Below are positions 17,387 through 25,344 of a DNA stretch of 64,000 nucleotides, one piece after another. The stretch's first letter is position 1. Every line of letters starts with the position of its first letter. The DNA is from Maritalea mediterranea (GTDB taxonomy: Bacteria > Pseudomonadota > Alphaproteobacteria > Rhizobiales > Devosiaceae): NCBI RefSeq assembly GCF_021568695.1, contig NZ_JAKGTI010000003.1, positions 359,514 through 423,513 on the forward strand, given 5' to 3'. The notes beneath the pieces were generated by a model. It was not told where the DNA came from and made no database searches. It saw only the letters and a program-made list of their open reading frames with translations. The position numbers and the translations under genes were made by a program.

Positions 17387-17656
17387 ATGAAGTTTCGACA
17401 TTATTTTTTGTTTGTTCTGTTGCTAGCCGCTTCTTTGATTTGCTTCTGGGCATTGGCGCACATCATTCTTGGCGTTCCATTTCCTTTTTTTCATTTTGAT
17501 ACCATTATCTTTTTTGAAGGAATGGTCGAGTGCGTGGCTTTCGGCTTGTTCTGGATCGCGCTCATAGCAAGCAACCTTAGCAACGGTGAAGGCGAAAGCT
17601 CTGCGAATAATATGCTCGCTGCAATGAGTTTGGTGGCTCTTTTCGGTCGTCGTTGA
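17387..17656 (+). CDS. small membrane protein, paralogue of the one at 19229
   Basis: An 89-residue protein starting MKFRHYFLFVLLLAASLICF with two probable membrane helices. The N-terminus matches that of the protein encoded at 19229 (pattern FRHxFLFxLLxxAAxxxFWxxAHI...VP). A GTG at 17375 is in frame, but the ATG gives the better alignment to the paralogue. It follows the P-type ATPase by about 75 bases on the same strand. Function unknown; the two copies flank a sensor kinase gene. Confidence 0.6.
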   Translation: MKFRHYFLFVLLLAASLICFWALAHIILGVPFPFFHFDTIIFFEGMVECVAFGLFWIALIASNLSNGEGESSANNMLAAMSLVALFGRR

Positions 17657-17729
17657 CCAGACGTGGAATATGTTGGCTTCACTGCAGCCAAATGATGGGC
17701 CATGCCAATTGTATTGCCCTGCGGGACCG

Positions 17730-19016
17730 CTAGACCCTATCTGCGGAAGCTAAGCGGATTTCGTTGGAGTGTCCTTGGGTCAACGCATTATCAATCGGAA
17801 AGAACAGGCAAAATGTCGTCATTTCGTTGTCGCGGCTGAGTTCGATGTCGCCGCCATGGGCCTGTGCGATCGAGCGCGCAATATACAAACCCAGGCCAAG
17901 CCCGTCGCTTCTGGTGGTTTCGCCGCGGCTATAGGGGGCAAACAGGCTGCGTTGAATCTCCTGCGGTATGGGGTCACCATGGTTCGAAATGGAAATATAG
18001 ATCAAGCCATCTTTCGTCTCAGCTTCCAGTCGGATCGGCGCATTCGGCCTGCCGTGGGCGATGGCATTCGACAAGAGATTGGAAACTGCCTGTCCAACGC
18101 GAGCGGTGTCACAACTGACAGCCCGCTCAACGGCAAAGGCCTCTTGAATTTGGTGATCTGGGGCGGCGAGTCTTTGCTCTGCCAAAATGTGCTTTAATTG
18201 CTCGACAATGGGCGCATCGTCCATAGGTTCGATGTGAAAGCCTTTCCCTAAGCGCAGTTTCGCATGCATCATCATATTGTCGATCAGCTCATTTACCCTC
18301 AGCAGCGGGGGGCGCATCAAGCGGGTAATATATTGCGCGTTTTCAGGGAGCTCTTCCTTGACCAGCTGACGTAGACCGGCATCAATTGCTGAGACTGGGC
18401 TGCGCAAATCATGGCCAAGAATAGCGATAAACTCCTGCTGCAGCTCGGCCATGGCGCGTTCTTTTTCGATCAAAAGTTCGCGGGAGACCAGACGTTCTTC
18501 ATTCTCAAGGCTTTTGCTGACGATATTCGAAAACATTTCCAGCATGGCGATGGTGCGCGGGTTGCTCAGGTCGCGCGGTTCAGTATCGATGGCACAAAGG
18601 GTGCCGAAAAAGCTGCCATCGCGCCGAAATATTGGGATGGAAGCATAGCTGACAATGCCAAATTGTTTGGCGATGGGGTGCCCACAATAAACTTCGTCGG
18701 TCTCCACATCATCAAAGATCACATGGTCGCCAGTGTCGCGCACGGATTGGCAAAAAGTGGACTGGATTTCAATTTCATCGCCTTCCGCCAGACCAAAATT
18801 GATGTCGTCAACCGTGCGGCAGGCCACCCAACGCCGATCGGTGACGCGGGCAACTGCCGTGAAGCGTGCGCCGGTGGCCTGGGCGATGGTCTCCAGCACG
18901 GTCTTGATAAGATCGCTGCGCGCCAATATGTCGATGTCCGTTTGAAAATCGTGCGTGCCCTCGCGATAGGCGTCATGGTCCTGCATGGCAGATCTTGGGT
19001 TTGGAGAATCGGTCAT
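17730..19016 (-). CDS. GAF-domain sensor histidine kinase
   Basis: About 428 residues with no membrane segment. An N-terminal GAF domain (about 20-165: VLETIAQATGARFTAVARV ... SFFGTLCAIDTEP) is followed by a HisKA dimerisation helix with ILGHDLRSPVSAI (phospho-accepting histidine) and a HATPase_c domain with NLLSNAIAHGRPNAP (N box) and DGLGLGLYIARSIAQAHGG (G boxes). ATG 19016 is preferred over GTG 19025 because AGAAAG lies nine bases before it. It is a cytoplasmic orphan kinase: no response-regulator gene adjoins it. The stimulus is unknown; two paralogous small membrane proteins lie on either side. Confidence 0.92.
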   Translation of the reverse strand: MTDSPNPRSAMQDHDAYREGTHDFQTDIDILARSDLIKTVLETIAQATGARFTAVARVTDRRWVACRTVDDINFGLAEGDEIEIQSTFCQSVRDTGDHVIFDDVETDEVYCGHPIAKQFGIVSYASIPIFRRDGSFFGTLCAIDTEPRDLSNPRTIAMLEMFSNIVSKSLENEERLVSRELLIEKERAMAELQQEFIAILGHDLRSPVSAIDAGLRQLVKEELPENAQYITRLMRPPLLRVNELIDNMMMHAKLRLGKGFHIEPMDDAPIVEQLKHILAEQRLAAPDHQIQEAFAVERAVSCDTARVGQAVSNLLSNAIAHGRPNAPIRLEAETKDGLIYISISNHGDPIPQEIQRSLFAPYSRGETTRSDGLGLGLYIARSIAQAHGGDIELSRDNEMTTFCLFFPIDNALTQGHSNEIRLASADRV

Positions 19017-19228
19017 TGATCGCACTTTCTAAAATTGGCGCCCAATGATTCCCTAATGCGCCAGCCTATAGTTGGATTTGTAACCTAAATATTGGGTGGA
19101 AACAATCATCAGTAAAAACGGAGGTAGACTTCTTAAAATGCAAACAACGTGTTAAACCGCTCGCGGTTATCCCCACATAAGTGGCCGCACTTGGGATGTA
19201 TTTTTTACGATAATTTTGGTTTTAGAAT

Positions 19229-19693
19229 ATGATTTTCCGGCATAAGTTTTTGTTCTGTCTTTTAACTCTCGCTGCCATTTTATCTTTTTGGTCGGCCGCG
19301 CATATTTATTTCTCGGTGCCGATATTCTTTGACTGGGGTGCGGATATTCGGCCGATCAACAATATGTTGGGATGTGCAGTCCTTGGTATTGTTGTGCTTT
19401 CACTGCGGAAGGGCGGGAAGATCAAAAAGGACTGGTTGGTTGATCTTTTGCTGCTGATTTTATTTGTGGCGTCCAACTTCTTCGGACCGGTGGACATTCG
19501 ACCCTATATCTGGTTCTTCGGCTTTAGTGCGCTTGTCATTCCCCTTATGCCGCAGCGTGAAGTTTTACACGCGGATCGTGCCTATCGCAGGTACAAAAGA
19601 CTTCACGGAACAGACCGGCAAACCGCTGCTCTTCTCCGTGCAATTCGGGCACCACGAATACTTTCCTCAAAAAAGAATGGGGAAGTTGACTAA
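19229..19693 (+). CDS. hypothetical membrane protein, longer paralogue of the one at 17387
   Basis: A 154-residue protein with about four membrane segments (FLFCLLTLAAILSFWSAAHI, MLGCAVLGIVVLSL, LVDLLLLILFVASNFF, YIWFFGFSALVIPLM) and a basic C-terminal tail. Its first 35 residues match the small protein at 17387. It is divergent from the GAF histidine kinase and ends 13 bases before the convergent ABC exporter gene. No known family was recognised. Confidence 0.65.
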   Translation: MIFRHKFLFCLLTLAAILSFWSAAHIYFSVPIFFDWGADIRPINNMLGCAVLGIVVLSLRKGGKIKKDWLVDLLLLILFVASNFFGPVDIRPYIWFFGFSALVIPLMPQREVLHADRAYRRYKRLHGTDRQTAALLRAIRAPRILSSKKNGEVD

Positions 19694-19705
19694 ATCTTCA
19701 ATGCT

Positions 19706-21421
19706 CTACCCCGTCCCAAACTGCGCGAAATGCAATTCTGCATAGGCGCCTTTTTTCGCCAATAGTTCTTCGTGGCTGCCCTGTTCAATGATGCGGTTGT
19801 TGCTGACCACCATGATCCGGTCCGCATTGCGGATGGTGGCGAGGCGGTGGGCGACCACCAGCGTGGTTCGGCCTTTTGAAAGCTCATTGAGCGCGTTTTG
19901 AATGGCGACTTCGGTGGCCGTGTCCAAGGCAGATGTGGCTTCGTCCAGCACCAGAATGGGCGGGTTTTTCAAAAAGATCCGCGCAATGGCCAGGCGTTGT
20001 TTTTGCCCGCCGGAGAGTTTGACCCCGCGCTCGCCCACTACAGTGTCCAGCCCTTCGGGCAGGGATAGCACATAGGTGTTGAGCGCGGCGCGTTTCAGCG
20101 CTTCCATAATCTCGTCATCACTGGCGTCCAGTTTGCCATAGGCGATGTTTTCGCGGATGGTGCCACCGAACAAAAACACATCCTGCGCCACAATGCCGAT
20201 CTGGGCGCGCAGGGATTGTTGGGTGACATCGCGAATATCCACCCCATCAATGGTGATGGTACCGCCATCCAGTTCATAGAAACGCGGCAGCAGCGAGCAG
20301 AGGGTGGTTTTGCCCGCGCCGGAAGGGCCAACAAAGGCCACGGTCTCGCCCGCCTTGATTTCAAACGACAGGTCGTCGAACAGGCGATCATTGCCATAGC
20401 CGAAACGGATATTGTTATAGGCAATCTCACCTTTCACATCGCCCAATTCTCTGGCGTTGGGGCGGTCGGCAATGTCGGGGCGCGTGTCGATCAGCTCGGT
20501 AAAGCGCCGGAACCCGGCAATGCCTTTGGGGTAGCTTTCCAGCACCGAGGTGATCTTGTCGATCGGGCGGAAAAACAGATTCACCAGCAGCAAAAAGCTG
20601 ACAAAGCCGCCATAGCTCAATTCGCCAATGGTTACGAAATAAGTGCCGGCCAGCATTGTCAGCACAATGATAAAGCGGGTGTTGAAATAGGTGAGGGCAA
20701 TGCTCGCCGTCATATAGCGATAAGCACTGAGCTTGGTGCTGCGATAGTTGGCATTGTTGTGCTCAAACAAATGCCGCTCATGGTCCTCATTGGCAAAGGC
20801 TTTCACCACCCGCACCCCGCCCACGCTCTCGGCAATGCGGGTGTTGAAATCGCCCACCTGCCGAAACAGGGTGCGCATATTCTGGGTCATGCGGGTGCCA
20901 TAATGGCCAATGGTCCAGGTCATGATCGGCACCACGAACACTGAAATCAGCGCCAGTTTCCAATGCACCATAAACATCAGCGCAAATGCGCCCACAAAGG
21001 TCATGATGGCGATAAACAGATCTTCCGGGCCATGGTGGGCAATCTCGCCCACTTCTTCCAAATCCTTGGTGACATTGGTGATCAGATTGCCGGTTTTATG
21101 ATTGTCGAAATAGCTGAAGCTGAGCTTTTGGATATGGTCGAAGGCCTGCCGCCGCATATCGGTTTCAATGGAGATGCCCAGCGCATGGCCCCAATAGTTC
21201 ACAATGCCCATCAGGCCGGTATTGACGGAATAGACCAATAGCAGCGCGGCGGCTGCGGCAAAAATCAGCGTCCAGTTCTGGCTGGGCAGCAATTGATCCA
21301 CAAAGGCTTGCACCGCGACGGGGAAGCCCAGCTCCAACAAGCCCGCTAGGACGGCACAGCCAAAATCAAGAAAAAACAGGCCCTTATAGGGCGCATAATA
21401 GCTAAAAAAACGACGTAACAT
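19706..21421 (-). CDS. ABC exporter, fused permease-ATPase half-transporter (MsbA/BmrA-like)
   Basis: A 571-residue protein with six N-terminal membrane segments (type I exporter fold, about 1-310) and an ATPase domain carrying Walker A GPSGAGKTT, signature LSGGQKQRLAIARIFLKNPP, Walker B ILVLDEATSALD and VAHRLAT. The half-transporter works as a homodimer. LFFLDFGCAVLAGLLELG at the start and NHKTGNLITNVTKDLEEVGE in the first intracellular loop agree with multidrug or lipid exporters; substrate is not deducible. It is monocistronic. Confidence 0.93.
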   Translation of the reverse strand: MLRRFFSYYAPYKGLFFLDFGCAVLAGLLELGFPVAVQAFVDQLLPSQNWTLIFAAAAALLLVYSVNTGLMGIVNYWGHALGISIETDMRRQAFDHIQKLSFSYFDNHKTGNLITNVTKDLEEVGEIAHHGPEDLFIAIMTFVGAFALMFMVHWKLALISVFVVPIMTWTIGHYGTRMTQNMRTLFRQVGDFNTRIAESVGGVRVVKAFANEDHERHLFEHNNANYRSTKLSAYRYMTASIALTYFNTRFIIVLTMLAGTYFVTIGELSYGGFVSFLLLVNLFFRPIDKITSVLESYPKGIAGFRRFTELIDTRPDIADRPNARELGDVKGEIAYNNIRFGYGNDRLFDDLSFEIKAGETVAFVGPSGAGKTTLCSLLPRFYELDGGTITIDGVDIRDVTQQSLRAQIGIVAQDVFLFGGTIRENIAYGKLDASDDEIMEALKRAALNTYVLSLPEGLDTVVGERGVKLSGGQKQRLAIARIFLKNPPILVLDEATSALDTATEVAIQNALNELSKGRTTLVVAHRLATIRNADRIMVVSNNRIIEQGSHEELLAKKGAYAELHFAQFGTG

Positions 21422-21578
21422 TGTGCAAGGCCAAAGGCTGATGTCGAACAGGATTGTGCTCAGGCGAGCCGGTCAGAATTTCAGAAGCTCGGGATTTGGG
21501 CAATGGCGTTTCACGCTTCAGGCCAGCTTGATCGCCACTTCCTTTTTCAACGTGATCTAAATGCACCACAAATTTAGT

Positions 21579-21611
21579 TTGACAGAGCCTAAATTTCGAG
21601 ATATCTAGAAA
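21579..21611 (+). promoter_or_regulatory. promoter and operator of the arsR-permease pair
   Basis: A -35 TTGACA (21579-21584) and -10 TATCTA (21602-21607) are 17 bases apart. The dyad TTTCGAGATATCTAGAAA (21594-21611), symmetric except for one base pair, covers the -10, as expected for ArsR-family repression. It ends about 31 bases before the arsR start codon. Confidence 0.75.
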
Positions 21612-21642
21612 TATAGAAATAATATTTGATTGGAAAACAACC

Positions 21643-21987
21643 ATGATTGTTGAACTTGAACGCGCAGCACAGGCCTTTTCGGCCATGGGGTCGGAACCCC
21701 GGCTGCAAGTGTTGCTGTGTCTGGTGCGGGCGGGTGATGCCGGGTTGCTGGTGGGCGATATCCAATCGCGCACGGGCATTCCTGCCTCCACGCTGAACCA
21801 CCATCTCAAATTTATGGCGGCGGCAGGCCTGATTGATCAGGAAAAGCAGGGCCGCACTATCGTCAATCGCGCCAATTTTGACTTTTTGGCGCATGTGGGC
21901 AGCTTTATCACCGATCAATGCTGCGCCGACGCCTCGCTGGTTGGTGGACCTTCGGCGACAGCTTTCAAGGAAAAAAACAATGTCTGA
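21643..21987 (+). CDS. ArsR-family repressor with adjacent C-terminal cysteines
   Basis: A 114-residue winged-helix protein: AMGSEPRLQVLLCLVRAG, then the recognition helix region GIPASTLNHHLKFMAAAGLIDQE and the wing GRTIVNRANF. A CC pair near the C-terminus (ITDQCCAD) plus C36 could bind arsenite or a soft metal. It overlaps the downstream permease by eight bases and has a dyad over its own -10, so autorepression relieved by metal is the likely mechanism. Whether the ligand is As, Cu or Zn cannot be told. Confidence 0.88.
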   Translation: MIVELERAAQAFSAMGSEPRLQVLLCLVRAGDAGLLVGDIQSRTGIPASTLNHHLKFMAAAGLIDQEKQGRTIVNRANFDFLAHVGSFITDQCCADASLVGGPSATAFKEKNNV

Positions 21988-23017
21988 TATTTCTGCGCGT
22001 CAGCCGGTCACGCCTGGCAGTCTTTTCAAATTTTTCACGCAGGTGCCGGTGATGATCGCCATCATTCTGGCGCTCGTGGCCGTGCTGGATTGGTTTAACT
22101 TTGGGCCTATTGTGCGGTTCGCCCTTGAAGCCTTTTTGTCTACTTTGCCTTTTCTTTTGGTGGCGGTGCTGCTGATCGGCTATCTCAAAGCCACTGGCGC
22201 TGAAGGCGTTATTGGCAAAGCCTTTGAGGGGCGCGAAGTGCAAATGATCTTTATGGCTGCCTTGGTGGGCGGGTTGGCGCCCTTCTGTTCATGTCAGGTG
22301 ATCCCCTTTATCGCCGGCTTGTTGACCGTGGGGGCCCCCATTTCGGCAGTTATGGCCTTTTGGCTGTCGTCCCCTTTGATTGACCCGCCCACCTTTGTCA
22401 TCACCGGGTCCGTACTCGGTTGGGAATTTGCCATCTCCAAGGCCGTGTTTGCGGTGTCACTTGGCCTTTTGGGGGGCTTTGGCCTCAAATTTGTCGGCCA
22501 GCGCGGCGCCTTGGCCGATCCGCTTAAAGCTGACTATCGCAGATCCACATGCGGCGCGTCCAAGTTTAAAGGCACACCCAAATGGGCCTTTTGGCGAGAG
22601 CAGGACCGCGTGGGCGTGTTCAAGAAAGAAGGGTTGAGCAACCTGACCTTCCTCGGCAAATGGCTCGCCTTTGCTTATGTGCTCGAAGCGCTGCTGGTGA
22701 CCTATGTGCCTGCGTCATTGGTGGCGCAATTTGTTGGCGGCGAGGGCATTTTGCCCATCGGGTTGGCCGCCTTGGTTGGTGCTCCGGCCTATTTGAACTC
22801 CTATGCGGCGGTGCCGCTGGTGGATGGGCTGTTGGACCAAGGCATGAGCGCGGGTGCGGCCATGAGCTTTATGATCGCTGGTTCGGTCAGCTCCATACCG
22901 GCCATGACCGCGGTGTTCTCACTGGTGAAAAAGCAGATTTTCGCCACTTATCTGGCCCTTGGCATCGGTGGTGCGATGCTGTTTGGTGTTGTCTATCAAA
23001 TACTGATGGGCAGCTAG
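21980..23017 (+). CDS. ArsP-like permease (DUF318/SO_0444 family)
   Basis: From ATG 21980 the protein is 345 residues with about eight to ten membrane segments. The hallmark PFCSCQVIPFIAGLL lies in a membrane segment and a related repeat, GAPAYLNSYAAVPLVDGLL, in the second half, as in ArsP and the SO_0444 metal efflux group. A hydrophilic loop joins the halves. It is translationally coupled to arsR and closed by a strong terminator. Export of organoarsenicals or of Cu/Zn is inferred from the family. Confidence 0.88.
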   Translation: MSDISARQPVTPGSLFKFFTQVPVMIAIILALVAVLDWFNFGPIVRFALEAFLSTLPFLLVAVLLIGYLKATGAEGVIGKAFEGREVQMIFMAALVGGLAPFCSCQVIPFIAGLLTVGAPISAVMAFWLSSPLIDPPTFVITGSVLGWEFAISKAVFAVSLGLLGGFGLKFVGQRGALADPLKADYRRSTCGASKFKGTPKWAFWREQDRVGVFKKEGLSNLTFLGKWLAFAYVLEALLVTYVPASLVAQFVGGEGILPIGLAALVGAPAYLNSYAAVPLVDGLLDQGMSAGAAMSFMIAGSVSSIPAMTAVFSLVKKQIFATYLALGIGGAMLFGVVYQILMGS

Positions 23018-23044
23018 CAAAGCGACACCAACGAAAGTTTAGAT

Positions 23045-23082
23045 AAGAGGCAGTGCATTTTCCTTTGCACTGCCTCTTTTTC
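23045..23082 (+). terminator. rho-independent terminator of the arsR operon
   Basis: AAGAGGCAGTGCA and TGCACTGCCTCTT pair exactly around an eight-base loop and run into a T-tract, 27 bases after the permease stop. Confidence 0.93.
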
Positions 23083-23113
23083 GGCGTTACTCCTAGTGAA
23101 AAATTAATGCATC

Positions 23114-23134
23114 CAAAATTGCATTCCAATTTTG
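23114..23134. promoter_or_regulatory. perfect inverted repeat upstream of sdaA
   Basis: CAAAATTG and CAATTTTG are separated by CATTC, 30 bases before the sdaA start codon. The symmetry and position suggest an operator, possibly for an amino-acid-responsive regulator of the Lrp/AsnC or LysR type; none is adjacent. Confidence 0.55.
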
Positions 23135-23164
23135 AGTATTGCAATAAGCTAGGGAAGAGATGAT

Positions 23165-24559
23165 ATGTTCGTTAGCGTCTTTGACGTCTTTAAGGTCTCG
23201 ATTGGGCCGTCCTCGTCTCATACGATGGGACCCATGGTGGCGGCGAAACAGTTTTTGGAACATCTTGTAAAAAACAAAGGTCGTTTTGATCGCGGCGACC
23301 GCTGCCATATTGAATGCCAACTGCAAGGTTCACTGGCTTTTACCGGCAAGGGCCACGCCACGGACCAGGCGGTGCTGTTCGGCCTTTTGGGCTTTTCACC
23401 AGAAACATTTGATCGGGCGGAGGCTGAAGATAAGCTTGAACTTTTGCGTATTGGCAAAGAGATCGAGCCAACGTCTGGGTTGAAAATCGGGCTCGAAGCT
23501 GAAAATGCGATTGTCTTTGATTATGATACGCAGGACCTGGCGCATCCAAACAGCATGGTTTTGAGCCTGAAAGACGAAGCTGGGGAAGTGCGCTATAGCC
23601 AAACCTATTTGTCTATCGGCGGCGGTTTTGTCATGACAGCGGACGAATATGAAGCGTCCGAACAATTGCCCGTGACCGATGTGGTCTCGGTGCCCTATCC
23701 TTTTAAAAATGCCAATCAGATGCTGGAGATGGGCAAAAAGAGTGGCAAAAGCATAATTGAAATGAAGCGGGCCAACGAGCTTTCGCATATGAGTGAGACG
23801 GACCTTGAATTGGGGTTGAAAAAGCTCTGGCAGGTTATGGACAATTGCATTGAGCGCGGTTTGGGCAGCGATGGCACCTTGCCTGGTGGGCTAAAGGTGC
23901 GTCGTCGCGCGGCTGGCGTGCGCCGCAAATTGCTTGACGAGCGCGGCACCAATCTGCAAATGCCCCATGCGGTGAATGACTGGATTTCGCTATATGCCAT
24001 GGCGGTGAATGAGGAAAATGCCGCTGGCGGTCAGGTGGTGACGTCGCCCACCAATGGCGCCGCCGGGGTGTTCCCCGCCGTGACAAAATATTATTTGGAC
24101 CATGTGCCCGGCGCGACCCAGAAGAAGGTTTATGACATGTTGTTGGCTGGCGCAGCCATTGGCGGCCTGATCAAACATAATGCGTCAATTTCCGGCGCGG
24201 AAGTGGGCTGTCAGGGTGAAGTCGGCTCGGCTTCGGCCATGGCCGCCGCCGCTCTATGTGCCGTGTTGGGCGGCACCAATGAGCAGATCGAAAACGCGTC
24301 CGAGATTGCGCTCGAGCATCATTTGGGCATGACCTGCGATCCGGTGAACGGCTTGGTGCAGGTGCCCTGCATCGAGCGCAACGGCCTTGGCGCCATCAAA
24401 GCGGTCGCCGCGGCCTCATTGGCGCTCAATGGGGATGGCACGCACGTGATTTCTCTCGATGCCTGTATCAAGACCATGTATGAGACCGGCAAAGATATGG
24501 ACAACCGCTATAAGGAAACCTCCCTTGGCGGTCTCTCTGTCAATTATACGGCGTGTTAG
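23165..24559 (+). CDS. sdaA: L-serine ammonia-lyase (single-chain, iron-sulfur)
   Basis: The 464-residue enzyme deaminates L-serine to pyruvate and ammonia. It starts with VFDVFKVSIGPSSSHTMGP, the substrate-loop signature, and joins beta and alpha domains in one chain as in E. coli SdaA. Cluster-ligand cysteines are visible in GAEVGCQGEVGSA and MTCDPVNGLVQVPCIERN, and the C-terminus ends in cysteine (NYTAC), the tail residue that in bacterial enzymes folds into the active site. Length is normal. It is followed 29 bases later by the FGE-like gene. A palindrome at 23114 may regulate it. Confidence 0.96.
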   Translation: MFVSVFDVFKVSIGPSSSHTMGPMVAAKQFLEHLVKNKGRFDRGDRCHIECQLQGSLAFTGKGHATDQAVLFGLLGFSPETFDRAEAEDKLELLRIGKEIEPTSGLKIGLEAENAIVFDYDTQDLAHPNSMVLSLKDEAGEVRYSQTYLSIGGGFVMTADEYEASEQLPVTDVVSVPYPFKNANQMLEMGKKSGKSIIEMKRANELSHMSETDLELGLKKLWQVMDNCIERGLGSDGTLPGGLKVRRRAAGVRRKLLDERGTNLQMPHAVNDWISLYAMAVNEENAAGGQVVTSPTNGAAGVFPAVTKYYLDHVPGATQKKVYDMLLAGAAIGGLIKHNASISGAEVGCQGEVGSASAMAAAALCAVLGGTNEQIENASEIALEHHLGMTCDPVNGLVQVPCIERNGLGAIKAVAAASLALNGDGTHVISLDACIKTMYETGKDMDNRYKETSLGGLSVNYTAC

Positions 24560-24588
24560 GAGCGGATTGATGAAAGGAAAAGCGCACT

Positions 24589-25284
24589 GTGGCCCCTTTG
24601 GATTTGGACAATGTTTTAGCTGACTTTGTTGGGCTTGAGGGCGGTCGCGTGGATTTGCGCGATGATCGTCTTCAGGCCAAATGGCAAGTTGAGCTCAAAC
24701 CCTTCTGCCTTTCCAAATATCCCGTCACGCAAGCGCTTTACCATCAGATCACCGGCCATAATCCGGCAAAATTCACCGGCGCAGGTCGCCCGGTTGAGCA
24801 TGTCTCCTGGTATGATGCGGTGCAGTTCTGCAATCAAATCTCCAGCCATTTTCATTTGGCGCCGGTCTATCAGATTGGCGCCAATAGGGATCATGTCGTT
24901 GCTGATGCGGGCGCGAACGGGTTTCGACTGCCCACCGATGCGGAGTGGCAGTTTGCTGCACTGGGCGGGCAAACCGCGCCGCTTTATGGGCCGATCGAAG
25001 AGATCGCCTGGTTTAAGCAAAATTCAGGCGGCAGCACGCAACCCGTCGGGCAGAAGATAGCCAACGCCTATGGTTTGCACGATATGCTGGGCAATGTGTG
25101 GGAATGGTGTTTCGACGTTTATGACCCCGAAGTCTATGGCAGCTATCGCTTTTTCCGCGGCGGCGGTTGGAACGATCCGGAGCGCGGATGCCTGGCCACG
25201 AACCGACGGCGCAGCCTACCGACCTATGACATAGACGATCTCGGATTCCGGTTGGCGCGCAATAAGCGCCAAGAAAAGGATTGA
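24589..25284 (+). CDS. formylglycine-generating-enzyme-like (SUMF1/EgtB/PvdO domain) protein
   Basis: A 231-residue protein consisting almost only of the FGE-sulfatase domain: KYPVTQALYHQITG, PVEHVSWYDAVQFCNQIS, FRLPTDAEWQFAALGG, LHDMLGNVWEWCFDVY and FFRGGGWNDP ... DDLGFRLAR. GTG 24589 is the start, with AAAGGA upstream. The usual FGE catalytic cysteine pair is not evident; one cysteine (RGCLATNRRR) is near the right place. It may be co-transcribed with sdaA. No sulfatase or ergothioneine partner is nearby, so the role is unknown. Confidence 0.85.
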   Translation: MAPLDLDNVLADFVGLEGGRVDLRDDRLQAKWQVELKPFCLSKYPVTQALYHQITGHNPAKFTGAGRPVEHVSWYDAVQFCNQISSHFHLAPVYQIGANRDHVVADAGANGFRLPTDAEWQFAALGGQTAPLYGPIEEIAWFKQNSGGSTQPVGQKIANAYGLHDMLGNVWEWCFDVYDPEVYGSYRFFRGGGWNDPERGCLATNRRRSLPTYDIDDLGFRLARNKRQEKD

Positions 25285-25311
25285 CCTCAACTTGACTTGA
25301 GGTTGTAGATC
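25281..25311 (+). promoter_or_regulatory. SoxR-box promoter upstream of the MFS gene
   Basis: TTGACC (-35) and TAGATC (-10) are 19 bases apart and overlap the dyad CCTCAACTTGACTTGAGG (25285-25302). This differs in two positions from the symmetric SoxR box CCTCAAGTTAACTTGAGG as remembered. The -35 overlaps the stop codon of the preceding gene. No soxR gene is in the window. Confidence 0.82.
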
Positions 25312-25344
25312 AAAGGGCATGGCTCATTTTTGAAGGAGTTAGCT

